Positions 56,488-64,000 of a stretch of 64,000 bases of DNA are shown here, piece after piece (position 1 is the first letter of the stretch; every line of letters starts with the position of its first letter). The stretch lies in NCBI RefSeq assembly GCF_000422205.1, contig NZ_ATHV01000001.1, forward strand, positions 105,181-169,180. Direction: 5' to 3'. The notes beneath the pieces were generated by a model that was not told the origin of the DNA, ran no database searches, and saw only the letters and a list, made by a program, of their open reading frames with translations. The DNA is from Desulfovibrio sp. X2 (GTDB lineage: Bacteria; Desulfobacterota; Desulfovibrionia; Desulfovibrionales; Desulfovibrionaceae). Position numbers and translations under genes: made by a program.

Positions 56488-57656
56488 ACCAGGGCTTCCT
56501 TGAGGCAGCGGCCCAGCCGCTTGATGCCCTCGGCGATGCGCTCGGGCGTGGAGTTGGAGAAGTTCAGGCGGAAGCCGTTGTCCGTGCCGTCCACGTAGAA
56601 GGGCTTGCCCGGCACGAAGGCCACGTTGCAGGCGATGGCCTTGTCGAAGACAGCCACCGAGGAGACGTCAGCGGGCAGCTCGCACCACAGGAACATGCCG
56701 CCTTCGGGCGAGCTGGCCTGCACCTCCGCCGGGAAGTGCTCGCGGATGGCGTCCACCATGCAGTCGCGCCGCGCCTTGTACTCGCGGCGGATGACCTCGA
56801 TGTGCGCGTCCAGGTCGTTGTCCGCGAGGAAGCGGGCCAGGATGCGCTGGGTCAGGGTGGAGGTGTGCAGGTCCGAGGCCTGCTTGGCCGTGACCAGATG
56901 GTGCATGAGCCCGGGCTTGGCCGCGACCCAGCCCAGGCGCAGGCCGGGCGAGGCGATCTTGGAGAAGGAGCCCATGAGCACGGCGCGCTCGTCGTCCAGG
57001 TAGGCGCGCACGGGCGGCATGTCCTGGCCCATGAAGCGCAGCTCGCCGTAGGGGTTGTCCTCGAGGAACACGGCGTGGTTGGCGGCCAGGAGGCGCGCCG
57101 TCTCCTGGCGCGTGGTCAGGTCCCAGGCGGTGCTGGCCGGGTTCTGGAAGGTGGGCACGGCGTAGAAGAGCCGCGCGCCCTCCTCCAGGCGCAGGGCGAG
57201 CTGCTCCAGGTCCGGGCCCGAGGGGGTCAGGTCCACGGTGCTGAAGTTGACGCCGAAGAGCGAGAAGCACTGGATGGCCCCGAGATAGCCGGGCCGCTCG
57301 ATGAGCACGGTGTCGCCCTCGTCGAGCAGGACCTTGGCCACGAGGTCGAGCCCCTGCTGCGAGCCGGTGGTGACGAGGATCTCGTCGGCCGGGATGTCCA
57401 GGCCCCACTTGGTTTTGTAGCGGTCCGAGATGAACTGCCGCAGCGGCAGGAAGCCTTCGGTGGTGGAGTACTGCAGGGCCTGCGGCCCCTCCTCGGCGAG
57501 AACGGCCGCGGCCGCGTCGGAGAAGCCCGCGACCGGGAAGTGGTCCGGGCTCGGCAGACCGCCGGCGAAGGAGATGATCTCCGGACGCTGGGTGACCTTC
57601 AGGATCTCGCGGATGTAGGACCGATGAACGTTGGCCATGCGGCGGGAAAGACGCAT
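56475..57656 (-). CDS. PLP-dependent aminotransferase (LysN/2-aminoadipate transaminase-like)
   Basis: A 393-residue class I/II aminotransferase. ISFAGGLPSPDHFPV near residue 30, LVTTGSQQGLDL, PTFQNPAS, FLEDNPYGELRFMG and the PLP lysine in GSFSKIASPGLRLGW define it. It is close to the branch including 2-aminoadipate transaminases, but the substrate is not known. The gene starts at ATG 57656 with AGGAGG about 11 bases upstream. Its stop codon lies in a palindromic repeat; the last residues are ALVPGR. A TGCAC-N8-style repeat is in its upstream region. Confidence 0.92.
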   Translation of the reverse strand: MRLSRRMANVHRSYIREILKVTQRPEIISFAGGLPSPDHFPVAGFSDAAAAVLAEEGPQALQYSTTEGFLPLRQFISDRYKTKWGLDIPADEILVTTGSQQGLDLVAKVLLDEGDTVLIERPGYLGAIQCFSLFGVNFSTVDLTPSGPDLEQLALRLEEGARLFYAVPTFQNPASTAWDLTTRQETARLLAANHAVFLEDNPYGELRFMGQDMPPVRAYLDDERAVLMGSFSKIASPGLRLGWVAAKPGLMHHLVTAKQASDLHTSTLTQRILARFLADNDLDAHIEVIRREYKARRDCMVDAIREHFPAEVQASSPEGGMFLWCELPADVSSVAVFDKAIACNVAFVPGKPFYVDGTDNGFRLNFSNSTPERIAEGIKRLGRCLKEALVPGR

Positions 57657-57803
57657 GATTCGCTGCCTCCTGCGCTTTTAGGTGCACAAAACTCTGCACC
57701 CGGGCCGGGGGAAAGGCAACACAAGTATTGTCACCATGACGCCTTTGCTGGCGCGGTTTTCGGGGCGCGGTGCAGGGCCCGGCCAAAGGGGCGAGGCGGA
57801 TGG

Positions 57804-59267
57804 TCAGCGGCGCGTCAGGCCGTACTTCTTGAGCTTGTACTGCAGCGTGCGGCGGCTGATGCCCAGGGCCTCGGCCGTCTTCTCGCGGTGGCCGCCGTGC
57901 GCCGCCAGGGCGCGGGCGATGGCCTCTCGCTCGGCGTCGTCCAGCGAGGGGTGGGCGGCGGGGGCGGAGACGTCGTCCACCTCTCCGGCCGCAGTGCCCG
58001 CCATGCTGCCCGCCGTGGGGCCGGGAACGGCGCCGGGAGCCGCGCCGAGGGGGGATGCTCCGCCAGGGAATGCCCCTTCCGGGGCTGACCCGCCCCAGGC
58101 GCGCACCAGCTGCGGGGGCAGGAGGTCGGGCGTCAGGGTGTCGGAGCGGGCCAGGATCAGGGCGCGCTCGAGCACGTTCTCGAGCTCGCGCACGTTGCCC
58201 GGCCAGCTCCAGGCGCGCAGGGCGTCCAGGAAGGAGGGGGACGGGTCGCGCACCTGCTTGCGGTTCTTCTCGCCCAGCTTGCGCAGCAGGTGGGCGGCGA
58301 GCAGGGGGATGTCCTCGGCGCGCTCGCGCAGGGGGGGAATGGTGATCTCGAGCACGGCCAGGCGGTAGTAGAGGTCCTCGCGGAAGCGCCCGGCCTCGGC
58401 CTCGGCCTTGAGGTCGCGGTTGGTGGCCGCCAGGATGCGCACGTCCACGGCCACGCCGCGCACGCCGCCCAGCGGCTCGACCACGCGCTCCTGCAGGGCG
58501 CGCAGGAGCTTGGCCTGCAGCGGCAGGGGAAGCTCGCCCACCTCGTCCAGGAAGAGCGTGCCGCCCTCGGCCAGCTGGAAGCGGCCGGGCTTGTCGCGCA
58601 CCGCGCCGGTGAAGGCGCCGCGCACGTAGCCGAAGAGTTCGGATTCCAGCAGGTCGCCGGGCAGGGCCGCGCAGTTGACCTTGACCAGCGGCCCCTTGGC
58701 GCGGTGGCTGGCCGCGTGCAGCAGCTCGGCCACCAGCTCCTTGCCCGTGCCGGATTCGCCCAGGATGAGCACCGTGGCCTCGGAGGGGCCGACCTGGGCG
58801 ATGACCTGGCGCAGCCGCTCCATGCCCGGTGCCTGGCCGATGAGCTCGGGGCCGCGCGCGAGCCCGGCGCGCAGGGCGGCGTTCTCGCGCAACAGCCGCG
58901 CGTACTCGAAGGCCTTGTCGAGCACCGCGGCCAGCTCCTCGTTGTCCGCGGGCTTGGTCAGATAGTCGTAGGCCCCGTGCTTCATGGCCTCCACGGCCGC
59001 GCCCACGGAGCCGAAGGCGGTCAGCATGATCACCGGCAGCCCGGGCCATTCGACCGTGATCTCGTGCAGCACGGTCGAGCCGTCCATGTCCGGCATGCGC
59101 ATGTCCAGGAGCACCACGTCCGGCTCGGACTCGGCGAGCCGGGCGAGCCCCTCGCGGCCGCCCGAGGCCTCGTCGACCTGCCAGCCGCGGTCCTCGAGCA
59201 CCGCGCGCAGCATCATGCGGTGGCTCGGCTCGTCGTCGATGACCAGCACGCTGCGCGTCTCAGACAT
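57804..59267 (-). CDS. zraR: Sigma54-dependent response regulator, ZraR-like
   Basis: A 487-residue NtrC-type regulator. Receiver: D10-D11, phosphoacceptor D55 and K105 region (LTKPADNEEL). AAA+ domain: GESGTGKE (170-177), the sigma54-contact GAFTGA (217-222), GGTLFLDEVGE Walker B. A Pro/Ala/Gly-rich linker (about 395-435) precedes a Fis-type helix-turn-helix (GGHREKTAEALGISRRTLQYKLKKYG). It overlaps the sensor kinase stop by 8 bases. With the kinase and ZraP it should activate a sigma54 promoter such as that of zraP. Confidence 0.93.
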   Translation of the reverse strand: MSETRSVLVIDDEPSHRMMLRAVLEDRGWQVDEASGGREGLARLAESEPDVVLLDMRMPDMDGSTVLHEITVEWPGLPVIMLTAFGSVGAAVEAMKHGAYDYLTKPADNEELAAVLDKAFEYARLLRENAALRAGLARGPELIGQAPGMERLRQVIAQVGPSEATVLILGESGTGKELVAELLHAASHRAKGPLVKVNCAALPGDLLESELFGYVRGAFTGAVRDKPGRFQLAEGGTLFLDEVGELPLPLQAKLLRALQERVVEPLGGVRGVAVDVRILAATNRDLKAEAEAGRFREDLYYRLAVLEITIPPLRERAEDIPLLAAHLLRKLGEKNRKQVRDPSPSFLDALRAWSWPGNVRELENVLERALILARSDTLTPDLLPPQLVRAWGGSAPEGAFPGGASPLGAAPGAVPGPTAGSMAGTAAGEVDDVSAPAAHPSLDDAEREAIARALAAHGGHREKTAEALGISRRTLQYKLKKYGLTRR

Positions 59268-61161
59268 GGGGGGCCTCCTTGAGCAGGCAGTGGACCGTGG
59301 TGCCCCTGCCCGGCGCGCTGTCCAGCTCGACGCTGCCGCCCCAGGACTCCACGATGCCCTGCACGATGGACAGGCCGAGACCGGTGCCGCCGGCCCGCGT
59401 GGTGAAGAACGGTTCCAGCGCCCTCTCGCGCTGCTCCTCGTCCATGCCGGAGCCGTTGTCCGAAACGCTCAGGCGGACCATGCCGCCCTCGGCCTGGGCC
59501 GCGCTGACGCTCACGAGGCCGCCGTTCCCGGACTCGGGGCCGCCCTGCGCCTCGCCCTGGGGCAGCGCGGCCAGGGCGTTCAGCAGAAGGTTCAGGAGGA
59601 TCTGCTTCAGCCCGTCCGCATCGCCGAGCACGGCCTGGCCGTCGAGCGCGAGGTCGAGGCGCGCGCCGCGCTCCTCGAGGTCGAACTTGAGCAGCCGCGC
59701 CACGTCCTCGGTGACGGGCCGCACGGCCACGGCCTCCAGGGCCTGGGCGCGGGGGCGGGCGAGGTAGAGCAGGTCGGTGATGACCTTGTTCAGCCGGTCG
59801 GCCTCGCGCACCATGGTCGCGGCGTAGTCCTCGTCCGGCTTGGTGCCTGCCAGCCGCTTGGTGAAGAACTGGGCGAAGCCGCGCAGGCTCGAGAGGGGGT
59901 TGCGCACCTCGTGGGCCACGGCCGCGGCCATGCGGCCCACGGCCGCCAGCTTCTCGGCCTGGCGCAGCCGCTCCTCCAGGGCCAGGGCCTCGGTGCGGTC
60001 GCGCAGGAGCACGATCCGTCCCTGCCCCTCGCCGAGCGAGCGCATGATGATCTCGAGCCTGTGGCCCGCGGCCTCCGCCGCCAGCACGCCGTCTCCCGGC
60101 ACCGCGGCGGGCAGGACTTCGGCCAGGGGGCGGCCGACCAGGGCGTCGGCGGTGCCCGTCCCGTCGCCGGGAGCTCCCTCGCCCTGCGCCTCGCCGGCGA
60201 GGAGCCTGCCCGCGGCCGCGTTGACCGCGCTCACGCGGCCCTCGGCGTCCACGGAGAGCAGGCCGTCGGGCATGGTGTCCAGGAGGCGGGAGTTGAAGCG
60301 CTCGAGCACGGCCAGCTGGTGGCCGGTCTCGCGCCGCCTGGCGTAGGCGTTGGCCAGGTAGAGGAAGAGCGTCGCGGCGCAGAGGATGAAGCCGGTCTGG
60401 TACATGGCCGCGCGCATGTCCTCGGCGTAGATCTTCAGGTATTCGTCGACGCCCAGGCCGAGCACCAGGTACGAGGCGCCGCCCGGGCCCTGGGCGGGCA
60501 GCTCGCAGGAGGTCTCGCCCGGGGAGTCGCAGAGCGCGGCCAGGGGCGGAGCGGCGTGGTCGAGCAGGAAGAAGACGCGCTTGCCGTCGGCCTCGATGAA
60601 GCCGTGCCAGGTGCGTCCCTGGCGCATGGCCTCCAGCGCCTTTGGCGGCAGTTCGGGCAGCGGGCCCGAGGCCGGGTCCTTGAACGAGGCGAGGTAGCGG
60701 CCGTCCGGCCCCACCAGGGCCAGATAGCGCACGTCGCTGCCCTGCACGGTCTCGCGGAAGAGCTCGCCCGCCAGGGAGCCGAAGCCCCGGCCCCGGCCCG
60801 GACCGCGGCCGCGCGCTCCGGGTTGCTCCGCCTGGGGACCGTTCTGCGGCGCGGGGACCTCGCCGGGCTCGAAGGCATGACGGTCCATGCCGCCGCCCAT
60901 CATTCCCTGCCCCATCATGCCGCCGCCCATCATGCCTTGCCCCATGCCCCGGCCCATGAGCGGGCGCAGGCGGTGCATGAGCTGCGCCTCCACGCCGCGG
61001 GCCACCACGCCCGCGGTCAGGGTCAGGTGGCGGTCGAGCAGGTCCCGCTGGCGCAGGACGCCTGCCCAGGCCATGTAGATCAGGCTCGCGGTGACGACCA
61101 CGACGCCCAGCACGGTCATGAAGGTGACGCTCTTGGTCGCGGGCTGCGTGGTGATGTCCAT
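59260..61161 (-). CDS. zraS: Sensor histidine kinase, ZraS-like, with Met-rich periplasmic segment
   Basis: A 633-residue two-component kinase. TM1 (about 13-33) and TM2 (about 251-271) bracket a 215-residue periplasmic domain. Residues 69-92 hold nine methionines in a Gly background (GMGQGMMGGGMMGQGMMGGG), a pattern suited to soft metal ions. A PAS-like region follows (about 290-385), then H417 (AHEVRNPLSSL) and a HATPase domain with NLLLNAL, DNGSGM and GTGLGLSIV. C211 and C219 lie in the periplasmic part. It would phosphorylate the ZraR-like regulator under metal or envelope stress. Confidence 0.93.
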   Translation of the reverse strand: MDITTQPATKSVTFMTVLGVVVVTASLIYMAWAGVLRQRDLLDRHLTLTAGVVARGVEAQLMHRLRPLMGRGMGQGMMGGGMMGQGMMGGGMDRHAFEPGEVPAPQNGPQAEQPGARGRGPGRGRGFGSLAGELFRETVQGSDVRYLALVGPDGRYLASFKDPASGPLPELPPKALEAMRQGRTWHGFIEADGKRVFFLLDHAAPPLAALCDSPGETSCELPAQGPGGASYLVLGLGVDEYLKIYAEDMRAAMYQTGFILCAATLFLYLANAYARRRETGHQLAVLERFNSRLLDTMPDGLLSVDAEGRVSAVNAAAGRLLAGEAQGEGAPGDGTGTADALVGRPLAEVLPAAVPGDGVLAAEAAGHRLEIIMRSLGEGQGRIVLLRDRTEALALEERLRQAEKLAAVGRMAAAVAHEVRNPLSSLRGFAQFFTKRLAGTKPDEDYAATMVREADRLNKVITDLLYLARPRAQALEAVAVRPVTEDVARLLKFDLEERGARLDLALDGQAVLGDADGLKQILLNLLLNALAALPQGEAQGGPESGNGGLVSVSAAQAEGGMVRLSVSDNGSGMDEEQRERALEPFFTTRAGGTGLGLSIVQGIVESWGGSVELDSAPGRGTTVHCLLKEAPHV

Positions 61162-61220
61162 GCGGGGCTACCTAGCGCGATTTCGCGGCTCTTGGCTAGA
61201 GAGGGGGCCCCCGGAGGGGG

Positions 61221-61251
61221 CCGGACCCGGCGTTGTGGTCGCCGGGTCCGG
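61221..61251. other. Perfect 12-bp hairpin between zraP and zraS
   Basis: CCGGACCCGGCG (61221-61232) pairs with CGCCGGGTCCGG (61240-61251) across a 7-base loop, without a U-tract. It could lower readthrough from zraP into zraS-zraR or protect the zraP messenger. Confidence 0.6.
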
Positions 61252-61317
61252 CAGGGTGTGTGGCATCAGGAGTGGAGTCGAGGCGTAAGGCAGTGAACGT
61301 TGTCGTCCGGTCGGGTG

Positions 61318-61821
61318 TTACCAGCCGCGGCCGGGGCAGCCGTAGCCGTAGCCGTTGTCGTAGCCGGGACCCATCATGCCGGGGCCCATGCCGTGGCCGT
61401 GGCCGTAGCCGCCCATCATGCCGGGGCCCATGCCGTAGCCGGGACCCATGCCGTAGCCGCCGCCGGAACCGGGGCCGACGTCGATGCCCGCGGCGTCGAG
61501 CTTGTCGCGGAAGCTCTCACGCTCCTGGTGCATCTTCACGCGCAGGTCCTTCATCTCGCCCACGAGGGCCGGGATGCGCTTGCTGTCCGTGCCGCGCAGG
61601 GAGTCCAGCTCGGTCTGCTTGGCCCAGTAGTCCTGGCCCAGGTTGAACATCTTTTCCTGGTGCTCCTTCATGAGCTTGTCGAAAGTCTGCTGCTGCTCGG
61701 GGGACAGGGCGGTGTAGGCGCCGGAGCCGTAGCCGTAGCCCGGGCCGCGGGCGAAGGCAGAGGCGCCGACGAGGCCGACCAGCAGGGCGGTGACGGCGAG
61801 GATGGTCAATGTACGCTTCAT
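61318..61821 (-). CDS. zraP: ZraP-like periplasmic metal-stress protein
   Basis: A 167-residue ZraP/CpxP-like protein. The signal peptide ends at SAFA (residue 24). The helical region has YTALSPEQQQTFDKLMKEHQEKMF, and the C-terminal third (117-167) is Gly/Met/Tyr/His-rich (YGMGPGYGMGPGMM, GHGHGMGPGMM) with C162. ZraP binds zinc and damps ZraSR signalling in enterobacteria; here the abundance of Met rather than His may favour copper or silver. AGGAGG precedes the ATG at 61821. A sigma54 promoter lies 50 bases upstream. Confidence 0.9.
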   Translation of the reverse strand: MKRTLTILAVTALLVGLVGASAFARGPGYGYGSGAYTALSPEQQQTFDKLMKEHQEKMFNLGQDYWAKQTELDSLRGTDSKRIPALVGEMKDLRVKMHQERESFRDKLDAAGIDVGPGSGGGYGMGPGYGMGPGMMGGYGHGHGMGPGMMGPGYDNGYGYGCPGRGW

Positions 61822-61870
61822 GATGATGCCTCCTATCGGTTGCATGTGCGTTCGTTAGTGCCTTTTCTTA

Positions 61871-61887
61871 GGCATGACTCGTGCCAA
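61871..61887 (-). promoter_or_regulatory. Sigma54 promoter of zraP
   Basis: On the minus strand TTGGCACGAGTCATGCC has the invariant GG at -24 and GC at -12 with correct spacing, and 14 of 16 consensus positions match. It lies about 50 bases from the zraP start, consistent with control by the adjacent sigma54 activator gene. Confidence 0.85.
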
Positions 61888-61948
61888 ACGTGAATATTCA
61901 ACGATTGCTGCGTACTGGAGTTTTGTCGGAGGGATTTGCAGGCCGTTT

Positions 61949-62002
61949 TTGTGCAAGCAGATGCACAAGATGTCTGCACGTCCTTGCACATCCTTCTGCA
62001 CA
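61949..62002. promoter_or_regulatory. TGTGCA/TGCACA repeat cluster, probable activator binding sites
   Basis: TTGTGCA (61949-61955) and TGCACAA (61962-61968) form a perfect inverted repeat with a 6-base spacer. Three further TGCACG/TGCACA copies follow at 61975, 61985 and 61996. The array lies 60-115 bases upstream of the sigma54 promoter, where enhancer-binding proteins sit. Confidence 0.6.
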
Positions 62003-62066
62003 TGAAGCGGCCGGGCTGCACTTTTCGCGCGTTCCCGGCGGGGAACGGCAGGCGCGGCCGGGCGCG

Positions 62067-62095
62067 TTGACATCGCCGGGCCGAGGGGCTACCCA
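62067..62095 (+). promoter_or_regulatory. Possible sigma70 promoter for the NifU-like/gltX pair
   Basis: TTGACA (62067-62072) and TACCCA (62090-62095) are 17 bases apart. The -35 is perfect, the -10 weak. The palindromic repeat at 62116-62243 would lie in the resulting 5' leader. Confidence 0.45.
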
Positions 62096-62115
62096 TCCGC
62101 CAGCCCAAGGATGGA

Positions 62116-62243
62116 GCAGGCCGCTGAAAAAGCGCCATCCGCCGCGCTGCCGCGGAAAGTGCAACCCCCCGCGCATCTTGAGAATGCGCGCCGGACGTGA
62201 ACTTTCCTCGTGCCGCGCACCCGATGTGTTTCGAGCGGCCTGC
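62116..62243. repeat. Palindromic intergenic element, copy 2 (128 bp)
   Basis: An imperfect inverted repeat centred near 62180 with outer ends GCAGGCCGCT and AGCGGCCTGC and inner arms GCGCAT and ATGCGC. Its left arm shares GCTGAAAAAGCGCCATC, a CCG-rich spacer and GAAAGTGCA with copy 1, in the same order and at the same spacing. Confidence 0.88.
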
Positions 62244-62279
62244 GGAAATGGGATCGATCGTCATTCAGAGAGGTTCGCC

Positions 62280-62501
62280 ATGCGCGAGAAGGTGGAGGCC
62301 GCACTGGCCAAGGTCCGGCCGTTTCTGCAGAACGACGGCGGAGACATCGAGCTGGTCGGCGTGACGCCCGAGGGCGTGGTCCAGGTGCGCCTTACCGGCG
62401 CCTGCAAGGGCTGCCCCATGTCCCAGAAGACTCTCAAGAACGCCGTGGAGAAGATGGTGCTCAAGGAAGTGCCGGAAGTCACGCGCGTCGAGGCCGTCTG
62501 A
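62280..62501 (+). CDS. NifU-like C-terminal domain protein (Fe-S scaffold)
   Basis: A 73-residue protein consisting of one NifU C-terminal domain. MREKVEAALAKVRPFLQNDGGDIELV and the cluster-binding CKGCPMS (C-x-x-C) motif are diagnostic. It binds and hands on an Fe-S cluster to apoproteins. AGAGAGG is six bases before the ATG at 62280. It precedes gltX by 68 bases, possibly in one transcript. Confidence 0.94.
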   Translation: MREKVEAALAKVRPFLQNDGGDIELVGVTPEGVVQVRLTGACKGCPMSQKTLKNAVEKMVLKEVPEVTRVEAV

Positions 62502-62569
62502 GGCGGCGGAGGCCCCGGAGACGTCCGGGCCCCGTGGTTCTTTCCAGTTTTTTTCCTTAAGGACGCACC

Positions 62570-63961
62570 ATGAGCATCGTCACCAGATTCGCGCCGAGCC
62601 CCACCGGCTATCTCCACGTGGGCGGCGCGCGCACCGCGATCTTTTCCTGGCTCCTGGCCCGCCACGAGGGCGGCAGGTTCCTTTTGCGCATCGAGGACAC
62701 GGACCGCGAGCGCTCCACGCCCGAGGCCACCCGGGCCATCCTGGACGGCATGTCCTGGCTCGGCCTCGAGTGGGACGGCGAGATCTGCTACCAGTCGAGC
62801 CGCGAGGAACGGCACAACGCCGCCGTGGACCGGCTCCTGGCCGAAGGCAAGGCCTACTGGTGCGAGTGCACGCCCGACGAGGTCGAGGCCATGCGCGAGC
62901 GCGCCCGGGCCGAGGGCAGGAAGCCCAAGTACGACGGCCGCTGCCGCGAGCGCGGCCTCGGCCCCGGGCCCGGCCGCGTGGTGCGCCTGAAGGCCCCGCT
63001 CGACGGCGCCACCTCCTACGAGGACATGGTCAAGGGCTACATCAGCATCGCCAACGAGGAGATGGACGACCTGATCCTCCGGCGCTCGGACGGCTCGCCG
63101 ACCTACAACCTGGCCGTGGTCGTGGACGACGCCGAGATGGGCGTGACCCACGTCCTGCGCGGCGAGGACCACGTCTCCAACACCCCGCGCCAGATCCTCA
63201 TCTACAAGGCGCTGGGGCTGCCCGTGCCGCGCTTCGGCCACGTGCCCATGATCCTCGGCCCGGACAAGAAGAAGCTCTCCAAGCGCCACGGCGCCACCTC
63301 GGTCTTCGAGTACCACCACCAGGGCATCCTGCCCGAGGCCATGGTCAACTACCTGGCCCGGCTCGGCTGGTCCTCGGGCGACCAGGAGATCTTCTCGCGC
63401 GAGGAGCTGGTGAAGCTCTTCACCGTGGACAACCTGGGCACCTCGGCCGCGGTCTTCGACATGGACAAGCTTTTGTGGCTGAACGCCCACTACATCAAGG
63501 AGTCGAGCCCCGAGCGGCTGGCCGACCTGCTGCCCCCGTTCTACGAGGCGCAGGGCATGGCCGCGCCCGAGCGCGACTACCTCCTGAAGGTCGTGCCGCA
63601 CTATCAGCCGCGGGCCAAGACCCTGGTCGAGTTCGTGGAGAACTCCGCCTTCTTCTTCACGCCCGACGAGGCCCTGGCCTACGACCAGGCCGCGGCGGCC
63701 AAGTTCCTGACCCCGGAGGCCAAGGAGCACGTGAGGGCCATCCGCGACATCCTGAAGGACCTTCCGGACTTCGAGGAGGCCACCGTGGAGGCCGCGCTGG
63801 CCGCCTACGTCGAGTCCTCGGGCGCGAGCTTCAAGGTCATCGCCCAGCCGCTGCGCGTGGCCGTGACCGGCTCCACCAGGAGCCCCGGCCTGCACCAGAC
63901 CCTTTCCGCGCTCGGCCGCGGGCGGACCCTGGCCCGCATCGAGCGCGCCCTCGCGCTTTAG
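62570..63961 (+). CDS. gltX: Glutamyl-tRNA synthetase
   Basis: A 463-residue class Ib synthetase. SPTGYLHVGGARTAIF has the HIGH variant, WCECTPDEVEAMR lies in the insert, and KKLSKRHGATSV is the KMSKS loop. The C-terminal helical domain recognises the tRNA anticodon. Charging of tRNA-Glu links to tetrapyrrole synthesis through the hemA/hemL route at the other end of the window. TTAAGGA precedes the ATG at 62570. The stop is complete at 63961; no terminator is visible in the last 39 bases. Confidence 0.97.
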   Translation: MSIVTRFAPSPTGYLHVGGARTAIFSWLLARHEGGRFLLRIEDTDRERSTPEATRAILDGMSWLGLEWDGEICYQSSREERHNAAVDRLLAEGKAYWCECTPDEVEAMRERARAEGRKPKYDGRCRERGLGPGPGRVVRLKAPLDGATSYEDMVKGYISIANEEMDDLILRRSDGSPTYNLAVVVDDAEMGVTHVLRGEDHVSNTPRQILIYKALGLPVPRFGHVPMILGPDKKKLSKRHGATSVFEYHHQGILPEAMVNYLARLGWSSGDQEIFSREELVKLFTVDNLGTSAAVFDMDKLLWLNAHYIKESSPERLADLLPPFYEAQGMAAPERDYLLKVVPHYQPRAKTLVEFVENSAFFFTPDEALAYDQAAAAKFLTPEAKEHVRAIRDILKDLPDFEEATVEAALAAYVESSGASFKVIAQPLRVAVTGSTRSPGLHQTLSALGRGRTLARIERALAL

Positions 63962-64000
63962 CCTTTCCCAAGGATTCCCACGCCGAAGGGGGCGGGGCGC

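Noticed and set aside
57657..57803. Sigma54 promoter for the aminotransferase gene
   Set aside because: A TGGTGAC...TTGCC stretch is present on the minus strand, but the GG to GC spacing is too long for -24/-12 elements.

Overview
The window is a GC-rich chromosomal segment of a Gram-negative, probably anaerobic bacterium, most likely a member of the Desulfovibrionaceae or a close relative (Desulfobacterota). The placement rests on gene content and is an inference: hemL beside an Lrp/AsnC-type siroheme decarboxylase subunit and cbiG (siroheme-dependent alternative haem route plus cobamide synthesis), a ferredoxin:thioredoxin reductase catalytic chain, flavodoxin, an H-NOX-linked chemoreceptor, a sigma54 metal-response system, and the Lpt and Mla outer-membrane machinery. 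No rRNA, tRNA, prophage, insertion sequence or CRISPR array was seen; this is dense core genome.

Layout. 1-2474 (minus): partial cbiG, hemL, siroheme decarboxylase subunit. 2589-6434 (plus): two oligopeptide ABC ATPases without permeases, a DUF389 membrane protein, a conserved hypothetical protein. 6507-8202: flavin reductase-like protein and nitroreductase, divergent from an HxlR regulator. 8233-11697 (minus): chemoreceptor with a C-terminal H-NOX domain, flavodoxin, thiM. 12037-16292 (plus): an mlaEFDC-mlaA lipid-transport operon whose ATPase carries a degenerate GGDEF-like tail. 16321-24766: nucleoside phosphorylase, cytidine deaminase, trmFO, a small membrane protein, a rhomboid protease, Ada with a coupled 58-residue protein, and a GH57/DUF3536 protein. 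25039-27630: lon with a Lys/Ala-rich tail.

27839-44437 (minus) looks like one very long housekeeping gene string read from a strong promoter at 44459-44487: yceD-rpmF-plsX-fabH-fabG-acpP-fabF-glyA-dCMP deaminase-ribD-ribE-ribBA-ribH-nusB-leuS-lptE-holA-radC-acyP. It joins fatty-acid initiation, one-carbon metabolism, riboflavin, translation and LPS assembly. rpmB diverges from it.

45227-48472: ompH-like lipoprotein and surE (minus), then an OB-HD nuclease-like protein and tmk (plus). 48748-52445: a polar amino-acid ABC operon preceded by a possible leader ORF. 52543-56286: glutaredoxin, variant ferredoxin:thioredoxin reductase, metX, metW, an MFS transporter. 56475-61821 (minus): an aminotransferase and a ZraP/ZraS/ZraR-like periplasmic metal-stress system with methionine-rich segments and its own sigma54 promoter. 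62280-63961 (plus): a NifU-like Fe-S scaffold and gltX.

The most unusual items are the MlaF-GGDEF-like fusion, the C-terminal H-NOX on the chemoreceptor with a conserved distal tyrosine, the methionine-rich ZraPSR variant with its sigma54/TGTGCA control region, the ferredoxin:thioredoxin reductase with CFC in place of CHC, and two copies of a 127-128 bp palindromic intergenic element, one of which supplies a stop codon.
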